Notes under the pieces: model-generated
Told to the model about the DNA's origin: nothing
The model's input: the letters and a program-made list of their open reading frames with translations, nothing else
Database searches by the model: none
From: Candidatus Thalassarchaeaceae archaeon
Lineage (GTDB): Archaea > Thermoplasmatota > Poseidoniia > Poseidoniales > Thalassarchaeaceae
DNA length: 15,548 nt
Reading direction: 5' to 3'
Assembly: GCA_030747885.1 (NCBI GenBank)
Contig: JASLJW010000188.1
Coordinates: 1 to 15,548, forward strand
Made by a program: the position numbers and the translations under genes
Shown: piece after piece, positions 1 through 7,881 of the stretch
Layout: each line of letters begins with the position of its first letter
How positions within the stretch are numbered: the first letter of the stretch is position 1

Positions 1-1230
1 ATCTTCTCTATTGAATTGCTTAGATGCCCAGGCAGTAGCAACTAATGCATATAGCATACTACTACCCATCCATAACAATACATGCAATACAGATACATCA
101 CCCAATAATGATGCACGCATTCCCAAACAAATATTGAATACTGGTGCAATAAACCACCATGCTTCGATGCTTTCCATGTTAACAAATTGAGCAAACAGAG
201 CAGGCCCGATGAATAATAACACCATTGGGCCAAGAGTTGAACCTGCTTCTTTTACTGATCGTGCTCTCATTGCAACTGCCATTTCTACTGCAACGACAAA
301 TATTGCGAACAATAAGATTGTAATTACGAAGAGTGACCATCCCATTATAGAAACTGAGGGAGGAGTTAGTATGTCCGCAGCAAGATAACGAATTGCAACG
401 TACAGCCCAACTAATTGCAATAGCACTGATGCACTGGCAATTGTCGCTACTGCCAACCATTTCCCCCACATCAAATCAGAACGTGCAATTGGTGTAGTCA
501 ATAAGGCCTCTAAAGTGCCTCTTTCACGTTCACCCGCAGTTAAATCAATTGATGGTTGCACTGCTGATGTTGCAGTCCATAGAGATATGATAAATGGAAC
601 AAACAGTGCAAATGCGAATGCTGCCTGCTCACCTGATGTTGCAGTATCTGCCGCTTCTACAGTTCCATCCCATGTCACCGGATCATATACATCATCACGT
701 TCTAATTCATTATTCGACAGTGTTTCATCGATTATCTCATCTTCCCAAATATCAATTTGAGTCAATAGTCTACTCCTTGCCTCTCTAGATAATTCATCGG
801 TACTATCGGAGAAAATCACATATTCCCAATTTTCTGATGCATTTCCCGAACCTGAACGAAGTGCTATAACTGCATCTAATTCACCATTTCTAATTGAGAA
901 TGATGCATCTTCAAGAATTTCAGAATGATTAGCTAGTGATTGATTATTATCAAATGATGTATCTAATATTTGGTAGATAATATTTGATGAATTAAGAAGA
1001 TGAATGAAATCCAATGGAACATCAATGTCCTGTTCAATCAGCATTTTTACTTCTACTGTATACCCTCCTAATTCCTCAGCTTCTCCTTGTAAAAACCATG
1101 GCACTGCGACAAAAATTATCGGAAACAGAATTAATGGAACTAGAAGCATCGCAGCCAATGTTCTCCAATCACGAACAAAATCTAGTAATTCCTTGACTGT
1201 TACAGTCCAAACTACACGTAAGCGATTCAT
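1..1230 (-). CDS. ABC-2 type permease, NatB-like (3' end cut by window edge)
   Basis: Membrane half of an ABC exporter of the NatB/ABC-2 class. I translated the frame by hand from the ATG at 1228-1230 to base 1 and found no stop, giving 410 residues without the last few. It starts MNRLRVVWTVTVKELLDFVR, as this family does: a cytoplasmic KELLDFVRD segment, then membrane helix 1 (about residues 24-47), then a large outside domain (about 48-200). The second helix (about 203-224) is followed by the family hallmark AGERERGTLEALLTTPIAR at about 232-250. At least four more helices follow, and the visible sequence ends WASKQFNRED, close to the usual C-terminus. The ATG overlaps the ATPase stop (ATGA), so the two are translationally coupled. 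Substrate unknown: family members export sodium, drugs or peptides. Confidence 0.9.
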   Translation of the reverse strand, partial: MNRLRVVWTVTVKELLDFVRDWRTLAAMLLVPLILFPIIFVAVPWFLQGEAEELGGYTVEVKMLIEQDIDVPLDFIHLLNSSNIIYQILDTSFDNNQSLANHSEILEDASFSIRNGELDAVIALRSGSGNASENWEYVIFSDSTDELSREARSRLLTQIDIWEDEIIDETLSNNELERDDVYDPVTWDGTVEAADTATSGEQAAFAFALFVPFIISLWTATSAVQPSIDLTAGERERGTLEALLTTPIARSDLMWGKWLAVATIASASVLLQLVGLYVAIRYLAADILTPPSVSIMGWSLFVITILLFAIFVVAVEMAVAMRARSVKEAGSTLGPMVLLFIGPALFAQFVNMESIEAWWFIAPVFNICLGMRASLLGDVSVLHVLLWMGSSMLYALVATAWASKQFNRED

Positions 1231-2057
1231 TCCTCTTCAACCCCCTTCGAAACTCGATTAGGTCTGGAAAATAATCGGGCCAAAAATCCTGAAATCGGCG
1301 ATTCAACATCTAATGGTTCACTTCTAGCGACATCACCAGTCAATGCAATATATGCATCCTCTAAATCATTCATTGAGGTCTTTTCCAAAAGTTCTCCAGG
1401 AGATCCATCTGCACGTACAGTTCCATTGTGAAGTATGATGATTCTATCGCAAATTCTCTGAGCCTCTGATAGCATGTGTGTGCTGTAAATCACAGTACCT
1501 CCATCATTACCCAATTGACGAACTAGATCTCTTACCTTTCTTGCACTGGTCACATCTAAACCAGCTGTTGGTTCATCAAGGAGAAGAAGATCAGGGCCAT
1601 GAGCAATTGCACGAATCAAAGCAATCTTCTGCCGCATTCCTCGAGAAAAACCCCTAGTTGGGCGATTCAACTCATTTTCAATATCTAATGCTCTCGCAAA
1701 TCTTACTGTTCTAGCCCATGATTTTTCGTCGTCTCTTCCATGTATCCTAGTATGGTATCGAATGTTTTCCCATGCAGTTAATCTACTGTATAATCCGGTT
1801 GATTCAGGAACTACTCCTAAACGACCTCGTACCTCGTCAACTGGCCTATTCTCTCCATCATCTACGAATCTAACAGTACCTTCTGATGGTCGATATACTC
1901 CGCACAATAATCTAAGCAGCGTGGTTTTTCCGGCTCCATTTCCACCAACCAATCCAACAATTTCCCCCCTGTTAAGTTGTATGCTAACATCAGAAAGAGC
2001 ATCTACGTCACCGAAATTCTTCGATACCCCATCAACGACGAGGAGTGATGTACTCAT
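1227..2057 (-). CDS. ABC transporter ATP-binding protein, NatA-like
   Basis: ATPase partner of the downstream NatB-like permease, 276 aa. Visible motifs are Walker A GGNGAGKTT (residues 38-46), a signature loop written FSRGMRQK instead of LSGGQ-type, Walker B LLLLDEP, the D-loop region TAGLDVTSARKV, and the switch STHML. The SRGM(R/K)Q form of the signature is typical of NatA/CcmA-type exporters rather than importers, which fits the permease. About 50 residues after the nucleotide-binding core form a tail of unknown role. The start ATG at 2055-2057 has a GAGGTG ribosome binding site about 5 nt upstream, overlapping the stop of the small upstream gene. Substrate cannot be read from the sequence. 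Confidence 0.93.
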   Translation of the reverse strand: MSTSLLVVDGVSKNFGDVDALSDVSIQLNRGEIVGLVGGNGAGKTTLLRLLCGVYRPSEGTVRFVDDGENRPVDEVRGRLGVVPESTGLYSRLTAWENIRYHTRIHGRDDEKSWARTVRFARALDIENELNRPTRGFSRGMRQKIALIRAIAHGPDLLLLDEPTAGLDVTSARKVRDLVRQLGNDGGTVIYSTHMLSEAQRICDRIIILHNGTVRADGSPGELLEKTSMNDLEDAYIALTGDVARSEPLDVESPISGFLARLFSRPNRVSKGVEEE

Positions 2058-2065
2058 ATTGCACC

Positions 2066-2371
2066 TCAGGATAATGCGGATTCAATGGACGAACTAAGTC
2101 CAGGATGGGCCTGCTCAACGCGTTGTGATCTAGATACAAGAGCAGACATGTGTTCAGCCAATTCATTTCTATCAATACCTGCATCAATCAGGTTGGCAAT
2201 CATCATCATTCCTCCTTGAATTGCCCCCGCATCTAGGTACGCGTCATTGGTAATCGTTCCATCGGCACGTAAGGTATCTAGAGCGTTCGCCAATGATTCG
2301 ATTAATGCCCGCACAGAAGTTGATTCAATCGATGAAATAGATTTCGAAATAGGTGCCAATACAGATTCCAT
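2066..2371 (-). CDS. Hypothetical protein, 101 aa, helical
   Basis: Not recognised. The product is 101 aa with no signal peptide, membrane segment, cysteine or metal motif. It looks all-helical with regularly spaced hydrophobics, and its middle reads DAGAIQGGMMMIANLIDAG. It lies 41 nt downstream of the epimerase gene and 8 nt before the ABC ATPase ATG, so it is probably co-transcribed with both. No GAGG-type ribosome binding site precedes its ATG; instead a perfect 15-bp inverted repeat abuts the start codon. Reality as a gene is supported by the tight, same-strand packing and balanced composition. It could be a partner of the exporter or of the methylmalonyl-CoA enzymes; neither can be shown. 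Confidence 0.7.
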   Translation of the reverse strand: MESVLAPISKSISSIESTSVRALIESLANALDTLRADGTITNDAYLDAGAIQGGMMMIANLIDAGIDRNELAEHMSALVSRSQRVEQAHPGLSSSIESALS

Positions 2372-2386
2372 TGTTACGCCGTAACA
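2372..2386. promoter_or_regulatory. 15-bp perfect inverted repeat at a start codon
   Basis: TGTTACG-C-CGTAACA is a perfect 7-1-7 inverted repeat sitting directly upstream of the ATG (2369-2371, minus strand) of the 101-aa gene, inside the 41-nt gap after the epimerase. The odd-length dyad resembles an operator for a dimeric regulator; as RNA its loop would be too small without opening the inner pairs. A related sequence, GGCGTTAC, precedes the ATG of the mutase gene. Function is inference. Confidence 0.35.
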
Positions 2387-2412
2387 TGTGGTCCATTTTA
2401 CTCCATCGGGGA

Positions 2413-2823
2413 TTATGGTCTTTGAACAATCTCAACAAGCACTCCTCCGGTCGATTTAGGATGAACAAATGCAATCATTGCACCATTTGCCCCTGCCCTT
2501 GGTTTTTCGTCAATCATTTCTACACCAAAATCGACTAATTTAGTAATTATTGAATCAATGTCGTCTACTCGAAATGCAATCTGTTGGACACCTTCTCCAC
2601 GACGTTCAATGAAACGTCCAATAGGGGTATCGGGAGATGTCGCCTGAAGAAGTTCGATTCTTACAGGTTCATTTGCAGCACTGGTAGAAAGGAATCTGGC
2701 AGTAACACCATCAGAAGGAATTGATTCATCTTCACCTTGAATTAAACCTAATGCGAGCCAAAATGGAGTTCTCGTATCCAAATTATTCACTGCAATTCCG
2801 ATATGGTCGATTTCAATACTCAT
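2413..2823 (-). CDS. mce: Methylmalonyl-CoA epimerase
   Basis: Converts (S)- to (R)-methylmalonyl-CoA, the step before the mutase in propionyl-CoA use; cytoplasmic. The 136 residues are a full-length two-module VOC (glyoxalase-fold) protein. It opens with SIEIDHIGIAVNNLD (metal ligand His7), has IELLQA with Glu57 as likely second ligand, RGEGVQQIAFRVDDID at 75-90, HPKSTGGVLVEIVQ at the end, and Glu131 as likely last ligand. In the family the third ligand is normally the second His of a HH(I/M)A motif; here both positions are Gln (Q80, Q81), read directly from CAACAG. It lies 9 nt after the mutase, whose TGA overlaps a GAGGTGA ribosome binding site, so the two are coupled. Pathway identity is strong from context; metal chemistry may differ. 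Confidence 0.93.
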   Translation of the reverse strand: MSIEIDHIGIAVNNLDTRTPFWLALGLIQGEDESIPSDGVTARFLSTSAANEPVRIELLQATSPDTPIGRFIERRGEGVQQIAFRVDDIDSIITKLVDFGVEMIDEKPRAGANGAMIAFVHPKSTGGVLVEIVQRP

Positions 2824-2832
2824 TGTTTCACC

Positions 2833-4401
2833 TCAGATTCCGCTTGGAGCTCTCCATGTACCAAACACTGACTTCATTGCATTCATTGTCTCACCAACAG
2901 TTGCACCACATTTGACGGCATTGAGAATGAGTGGAAATAATTCATCATTAGATTCACATGCCTTAGTTAATTCAAGCAATCGAGATTGTACTTCATCATC
3001 ATCTCTAGAACTCCTATGTGATTGAAGCCGATTAATCTGATTGTCAACATTTTCCGGATTCAATACTTGTCCAGCATCAGTAATTTCTGAATCATCTACT
3101 GCATGATTTACGCCGATAATCCTTCGTGAACCAGACTCAATATCAGACAATTGTGACCATGCAGAATCATGAATTGATCTCTGTTGATTCCCTCTTTCAA
3201 TACCAGCCATTGCGCCACCATTCGCAAGTATCTCATTGATTTTCTCTGAAGCACGGTCACGAATTTGTGCTGTTAGATATTCCAAATGAACTGAGCCAGC
3301 TAATGGATCTACTACATCGGGAATACCTGTCTCCTCGCTCAAAACCTGTTGTGTACGTAATGCTATTTTCACTGATTCCTCTGTTGGCAAACCTAACGCC
3401 TCGTCGTATGCATTTGTATGCAGCGACTGAGTACCACCTAGAACTGCTGCCATCGCTTGATATGCTACTCTGACCACATTATTCATCGGTTGTTGAGCAG
3501 TCAATGTTACTCCTGCTGTTTGTGTATGAAATCGAAGTTGACTCGACTTAGGATTAGATGGATTGTATCTTTCACTAACAATATTGTACCATAATTCTCG
3601 TGCTGCTCGAAACTTTGCTATCTCTTCAAAGAAATCGTTGTGGCACCCAAAAAAGAATGATATTCTCGGAGCGAATGAATCAAAATCAAGTCCTGAATTT
3701 ATTGCTGAATCAGCGTATTCAATAGCATTTGATAATGTGAATGCCACTTCTTCGATCGCAGTTGATCCTGCTTCTCGGATATGATAACCACTAATCGATA
3801 TTGTATTCCACAAGGGTGTGTTTTCAGCACACCATTTCATTACATCAGTAGTCAATCTTAGACTAGGTTCCGGGGGGAAAACGTACAATCCTCGAGCGAT
3901 ATATTCTTTGAGAATATCATTTTGAATTGTTCCTCTTAATTGATCTCTCGGCACCCCATTTTCATCAGCTACAGCTACATAGAGAGCAAATAGAATTGAT
4001 GCTGGAGCATTAATCGTCATTGATGTAGAAACCTGTCCTAAGTCAATACCATCAAACAGAATTCTCATGTCTTCAATCGAATCAATTGCTACACCTACCT
4101 TACCAACTTCACCAAATGACAATTCTTCATCACTATCCATTCCTAATTGAGTGGGTAAATCAAATGCAACACTCAGGCCTTTCTGACCTTCTTGTAGTAA
4201 CATTGTGAATCTTTCATTTGTTGCCTCAGCAGTCGAAAATCCAGCATACTGGCGCATAGTCCATCGACGATCATGGTACATTTTTTTATGAATTCCACGA
4301 GTATATGGGGGGCTTCCAGATTGAGAGGATTCATCGTTAACAGGAACTACTGGAAAATCTATTCCACCTAGGGTTCGACCACGCGCTTCCTCCGAATCCA
4401 T
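2833..4401 (-). CDS. Methylmalonyl-CoA mutase, catalytic (large/N-terminal) subunit
   Basis: Adenosylcobalamin-dependent isomerase that interconverts (R)-methylmalonyl-CoA and succinyl-CoA. The 522 residues cover only the substrate-binding TIM barrel. Diagnostic blocks are PPYTRGIHKKMYHDRRWTMR with QYAGF (31-55), STSMTINAPA (about 125-134), SGYHIREAGS (204-213, His207 the likely catalytic His), and QTAGVTLTAQQPMNN. The protein ends GTWRAP, so the B12-binding domain is absent, as in many archaea that encode it as a separate subunit of about 140 aa. No such subunit lies in this window. The ATG at 4399-4401 lacks a ribosome binding site and is preceded by GGCGTTAC. The gap to the upstream gene is 36 nt. 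Mutase and epimerase adjacency supports a propionyl-CoA/succinyl-CoA pathway. Confidence 0.96.
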   Translation of the reverse strand: MDSEEARGRTLGGIDFPVVPVNDESSQSGSPPYTRGIHKKMYHDRRWTMRQYAGFSTAEATNERFTMLLQEGQKGLSVAFDLPTQLGMDSDEELSFGEVGKVGVAIDSIEDMRILFDGIDLGQVSTSMTINAPASILFALYVAVADENGVPRDQLRGTIQNDILKEYIARGLYVFPPEPSLRLTTDVMKWCAENTPLWNTISISGYHIREAGSTAIEEVAFTLSNAIEYADSAINSGLDFDSFAPRISFFFGCHNDFFEEIAKFRAARELWYNIVSERYNPSNPKSSQLRFHTQTAGVTLTAQQPMNNVVRVAYQAMAAVLGGTQSLHTNAYDEALGLPTEESVKIALRTQQVLSEETGIPDVVDPLAGSVHLEYLTAQIRDRASEKINEILANGGAMAGIERGNQQRSIHDSAWSQLSDIESGSRRIIGVNHAVDDSEITDAGQVLNPENVDNQINRLQSHRSSRDDDEVQSRLLELTKACESNDELFPLILNAVKCGATVGETMNAMKSVFGTWRAPSGI

Positions 4402-4437
4402 GTAACGCCATAGAGGAGGTGAACATCAGCCTGTCGT

Positions 4438-5310
4438 TCATCTTCGTGTTGTATATGCGTCTATTATTGAAAGAAGACGATTGCACTGATCCTCATTAAT
4501 TGCTCCAGACGCCATGCGTTCACGAACGAATTCTTTTGCTGTATTAGCATCTTGCCTCTCTCCTTTTGCCCATATTGACCCCAATAACACTGAATGGTGT
4601 TCAGAAGATACTTCAATTTCCTTGAGAAGCGCTCTCATCTCGTAACGATACTCGACATGTCTAGATCTATCCAAACGTCTAGCGCGTGTAGCGCGCTGTT
4701 CAACTCGTTGATTATTTTTCTTCGCTTTTGAAATTCTACGTGGAGTTCGTACCTTCTTTTCAGGTTCAGGTTCTGCTTGGGGTATACGTTGTGCTTGAGT
4801 TGTAATATCATATCCTGCATCTAAAGCACTACTCAACGACTTTTGTAATAATGCAGATGTTCGGTCTTCATCTGACTCGACTTGAACCTCTGGTTCAATA
4901 TCGGTTTCCTCAAGACTTGTTAATCCCAAGGAACGCCTCTCTGCGCCATCCTGAATAGTTACCTCTTCCACTACTGGAATAGGAGTTTCTTCTTCAGGTA
5001 TTTCCTCAACCTCAATTGTTTCTTCAATTTCCTTTGGTTCAACAATCGTAGGAACTTCTTCCTGGCCGTATTGTTTCTGAACAGGACGATCAGGGGTGAT
5101 TGTTGAAGGTGTTTTTTGAGGGGAAACCGTAGGTGGTGTATCAACTGGTTTTGGAGGTGTAAATCCTGTATTAGGGGCAGTTGGCTGTGGGCGAGCTCGA
5201 GGCGGTGCCCTCCGTGTGCCGCTTTTCCCTCTACGTGCCAGAACTCGCCCTCCGTACCCTTTCCCGTAAGATTGCCCCTCTAAAGGCTTCCTAGCCTCAC
5301 GACCATGCAA
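4438..5310 (-). CDS. Unknown 290-aa protein: basic/proline-rich head, acidic middle, helical tail
   Basis: Not recognised as a known family. Residues 1-40 are Gly/Arg-rich and basic (KGYGGRVLARRGKSGTRRAP). Residues 40-80 are Pro/Thr-rich, and 80-150 are Glu-rich (EEIEETIEVEEIPEEE-like). A basic stretch KVRTPRRISKAKKNNQR lies near 190. The last 90 residues look like a folded helical domain ending DQCNRLLSIIDAYTTRR. There is no signal peptide or membrane helix, so it is probably cytoplasmic. The basic head suggests nucleic-acid binding, which is inference. The start is TTG at 5308-5310: there is an in-frame stop just upstream and no ATG near, and the gene overlaps the kae1 3' end by 14 nt. The overlap suggests coupled translation with Kae1 and perhaps a link to tRNA work. 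Confidence 0.75.
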   Translation of the reverse strand: MHGREARKPLEGQSYGKGYGGRVLARRGKSGTRRAPPRARPQPTAPNTGFTPPKPVDTPPTVSPQKTPSTITPDRPVQKQYGQEEVPTIVEPKEIEETIEVEEIPEEETPIPVVEEVTIQDGAERRSLGLTSLEETDIEPEVQVESDEDRTSALLQKSLSSALDAGYDITTQAQRIPQAEPEPEKKVRTPRRISKAKKNNQRVEQRATRARRLDRSRHVEYRYEMRALLKEIEVSSEHHSVLLGSIWAKGERQDANTAKEFVRERMASGAINEDQCNRLLSIIDAYTTRR

Positions 5311-6310
5311 TAGACGTCATGTCCGTACGAAGCATTTGATCAACAGCGGAATCTGATAGTTGTGTAGGCGTAGAATACAACATCTGTAATCGTCCAAGAA
5401 GTGCAATCATTGTCCCATTATCTACACAGTACATCTTAGGTGGCCAATGTCCAGATGCTCCTCTTTCATCACACATAATTTGTGTCATCTCTCTCATCCT
5501 CTCATTACATGCTACACCCCCACCTAGTAGAAGTTCTGACTTTCCAGTATGTGCTAATGCTCGTTCAGCTACCTCAATACAGGCTGCATATGCATGTTCT
5601 TGCAACGACCAACATACAGAATCGAATGATGCACCCTTTTCGACCAATGTATCAGCGGCATTTAACAATCCAGAAAATGCAAGGTCCATACCTTGTACTG
5701 CATATGGTAATTCTAGACCATCAATGCTAGGAGAATCTGTTGATTCGAGGTGCCGTAGTGCTGCACGCTCAATTTCGGGTCCTCCAGGGAATGGAAAACC
5801 ATGATGCCTAGCAAATTTATCCAGCATGTTACCAATTCCAATATCCAATGTTTCCCCTAGTACTCTGTATCTCCCATCTAGCCGAGCAATTACCTGTGTA
5901 TTACCCCCACTAACATACAATAATACAGGGTCATCACATCCACAGATTGCTCTACCAATTTCGATGTGAGCCACACAATGATTGACCCCAAATAATGGGA
6001 CCTTTTGAGATGTAGAAATTGCCCTCGCAACTGAGGCGCCTACTCTTAGGCAAGGCCCTAAACCAGGACCTTGGCTAAATGCAACCCCAATAAGATCACT
6101 CATTTTTAGATCCTGCTCGGATAAAAGGCGGCGAAGTAATTCACCTGAGATTTCACTGTGATGATCTGCAGCTTCTCGCGGATGAATCCCTCCTTCAAGT
6201 GGGCGAATGATGGATGAAGCAGATGGAATTGGGACTCCGTCTGATGAAACTCCACCAAATGAAAAGGTATGAGCAGTGCTCTCAATACCCAGAATCCACC
6301 CCTCTGCCAT
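5297..6310 (-). CDS. kae1: tRNA N6-threonylcarbamoyladenosine synthase catalytic subunit Kae1
   Basis: Catalytic subunit of the KEOPS complex, which adds threonylcarbamoyl to A37 of ANN-decoding tRNAs. The 337 residues begin WILGIESTAHTFSFGGV, the archaeal/eukaryotic Kae1 signature. The metal-site motif HCVAH is at 111-115 (His111 and His115), then YVSGGNTQV (132-140), GGGVACNERMREM (263-275) and CVDNGTMIA with Asp297. In many archaea Kae1 is fused to the kinase Bud32; here the protein ends right after RTDMTSIAW, so it is unfused and Bud32 must be elsewhere. The start ATG lies 49 nt from the hutI ATG in divergent orientation. It heads the minus-strand gene series, and its 3' end overlaps the next gene. 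Confidence 0.96.
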   Translation of the reverse strand: MAEGWILGIESTAHTFSFGGVSSDGVPIPSASSIIRPLEGGIHPREAADHHSEISGELLRRLLSEQDLKMSDLIGVAFSQGPGLGPCLRVGASVARAISTSQKVPLFGVNHCVAHIEIGRAICGCDDPVLLYVSGGNTQVIARLDGRYRVLGETLDIGIGNMLDKFARHHGFPFPGGPEIERAALRHLESTDSPSIDGLELPYAVQGMDLAFSGLLNAADTLVEKGASFDSVCWSLQEHAYAACIEVAERALAHTGKSELLLGGGVACNERMREMTQIMCDERGASGHWPPKMYCVDNGTMIALLGRLQMLYSTPTQLSDSAVDQMLRTDMTSIAWS

Positions 6311-6359
6311 GTTTACCGGAAGACCGCATGCATTTCAAGCCTTGACGCTATGGCCATGC

Positions 6360-7613
6360 ATGGATACGGTAATCGTTGGTGCATCTGAGGTCGCCCATCT
6401 CAGCAATGGAGACGGTCCAAATAATCGAATTGATGGGCAATTAATGCTGGATAGAGAGGCACATGTCACTGCTGATTTAGCGATACACATCAAGGATGGA
6501 AAAATAATCAAATTTTCATCTAATGATGAGATGAAACAGGAATGGGGCATTCCTTCAAACTCTAATGAAGTCAATATCATAGATGCAAGTGGTTGTGCTA
6601 TCGTCCCAGGATTTGTAGATGCACACACACATCTTCTATGGGATGGAGATCGTTCTAATGAAATGGCCATGAAACTTAGTGGAATGTCGTATCGAGAAAT
6701 TTCTGAAAAGGGATTCGGAATCGCTTCAACAGTTTCTGCTACACAAAATGCTGCCGCATCAAGGTTACGAAAAATTGGCATGGATCGAATCGAACGAGCG
6801 AGAAAAATGGGAACAACAACCCTAGAAGCAAAAAGTGGTTATGGACTTGATTTAGATACCGAATTGCGATTACTCGAAACAGCATCATCGATGGAAGGAA
6901 ACGGTGTCACATTACACCATACATGGTTAGGAGCCCATGCATATCCTTCAGGTTCAAATGAAAATGAGTGGAATCGACACCTCATCGATGAACAACTTCC
7001 TGCTGTAATAGAGCAAGGCATAGCAACATCCGTCGATGTTTTTTGTGAACCTGGGTGGTTTAGTATTGAAACGACAGAAGAAATCTGTCTTTCTTCTAAG
7101 AAATCAGGACTAGATGTACGTCTTCATGTAGATGAATTCGTTGACGGAGGAGGACTATCATTAGCAGCTGAATTGGGTGCTTCAACTGCTGATCATGCAG
7201 GATATTCATCAGATGATGCACGTTCAAAAGCCCATCATTCAGGAGTAAATACTGGATTTCTTCCAGGTACTCCATATGTTCATGGAGATCCATTGCCATC
7301 TATCGTAAGTCGTTGTATCGATGAAGGATGGATGTGGTCTCTTGCTACGGATTTCAATCCCAATTGTAGGACACTGTCTATACCATTCGTCGGTAGTCTG
7401 GCAGTACATCGTTTACGTATCCCCCCAATTGCAGCTTTAGCTGCAGTTACAATCAATGCAGCATCCACACTTAACGTAAAGAAAGGAGTTGGAAGACTAG
7501 TAGAAGGTGGAATTGCAGATTTGAATATTCTTCATACATCCAGTGCAGACGGATGGTGCCTAATGCCAGGAGATAATCCTGTCAAAATGTCAATTCACCA
7601 TAGTTCTTGTTAA
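6360..7613 (+). CDS. hutI: Imidazolonepropionase (HutI-like amidohydrolase)
   Basis: Hydrolyses 4-imidazolone-5-propanoate to N-formimidoyl-glutamate in histidine breakdown. The start is taken as ATG 6360 (417 aa, normal length; MDTVIVGASEV is a typical opening). The open frame could extend to a GTG at 6276, but that would run into the divergent kae1. Visible motifs are VPGFVDAHTHLLWDGDR with metal ligands His89 and His91, GTTTLEAKSGYGLD, HTWLGAHAYP, VDVFCEPGWFS, HVDEF, STADHAG and LATDFNPNCRTLS with the conserved Asp. No other histidine-degradation gene (hutH, hutU, hutG) is in the window, so pathway assignment rests on sequence alone. A related amidohydrolase role is possible but less likely given the match of every motif. 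Confidence 0.93.
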   Translation: MDTVIVGASEVAHLSNGDGPNNRIDGQLMLDREAHVTADLAIHIKDGKIIKFSSNDEMKQEWGIPSNSNEVNIIDASGCAIVPGFVDAHTHLLWDGDRSNEMAMKLSGMSYREISEKGFGIASTVSATQNAAASRLRKIGMDRIERARKMGTTTLEAKSGYGLDLDTELRLLETASSMEGNGVTLHHTWLGAHAYPSGSNENEWNRHLIDEQLPAVIEQGIATSVDVFCEPGWFSIETTEEICLSSKKSGLDVRLHVDEFVDGGGLSLAAELGASTADHAGYSSDDARSKAHHSGVNTGFLPGTPYVHGDPLPSIVSRCIDEGWMWSLATDFNPNCRTLSIPFVGSLAVHRLRIPPIAALAAVTINAASTLNVKKGVGRLVEGGIADLNILHTSSADGWCLMPGDNPVKMSIHHSSC

Positions 7614-7621
7614 ATTCTACA

Positions 7622-7639
7622 ATTAGAATTGATTCTAAT
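7622..7639. repeat. 18-bp palindrome, copy 1
   Basis: ATTAGAAT-TG-ATTCTAAT is a perfect 8-2-8 inverted repeat starting 9 nt after the hutI stop. It shares the core TAGAATTGATTCTA with copy 2, 57 bp downstream (centre to centre). A T-run at 7647-7651 follows, so a weak transcription-terminator role for hutI is an alternative to a protein-binding site. Confidence 0.55.
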
Positions 7640-7678
7640 AAAAATATTTTTCATTTGGGCCTTATGTATTTTGCATCT

Positions 7679-7696
7679 AATAGAATTGATTCTATT
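7679..7696. repeat. 18-bp palindrome, copy 2
   Basis: AATAGAAT-TG-ATTCTATT is a second perfect 8-2-8 inverted repeat with the same 14-bp core as copy 1. It runs into an AT-rich stretch (CTATTTATT, 7692-7700) that could be a TATA box for a plus-strand transcript starting near 7722. Two matched dyads near a promoter are what a dimeric metal or redox regulator operator would look like; this is inference. Confidence 0.5.
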
Positions 7697-7754
7697 TATT
7701 CAAATAAACAATAAATGAGCATATTCTCTAATTTCCCCTATATCTCGCTCCAAG

Positions 7755-7784
7755 GGTGGCTGATAACGTACATTATCGGCCATC
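7755..7784 (+). other. Hairpin, 12-bp stem with 6-nt loop
   Basis: The arms GGTGGCTGATAA and TTATCGGCCATC enclose the loop CGTACA. Ten Watson-Crick pairs and two G-U pairs are unbroken. The G-U pairs make the plus-strand RNA fold better than a simple DNA dyad would predict, which hints at an RNA element. It lies in the gap between hutI and the zinc-ribbon gene. Confidence 0.5.
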
Positions 7785-7881
7785 AATCGAATATTTTGAA
7801 GCAATATAATTGGCCAATACCGCGCAGTACAGTGTTTTTACCTAATATGTGAAGAAAATTCGAATTTTGTACCCGAACCCC

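Noticed and set aside
42..760. Several short open frames on both strands in the first 800 bases
   Set aside because: One minus frame reads through the whole region as the NatB-like permease; the others are shadows of it.
6276..6359. N-terminal extension of HutI from a GTG at 6276
   Set aside because: It would overlap the start of the divergent kae1 and adds residues unlike the family; ATG 6360 gives a typical N-terminus and length.
6335..6781. Minus-strand 148-aa open frame opposite hutI
   Set aside because: It lies fully within the hutI coding region, shows no domain, and is explained by codon bias of the sense gene.
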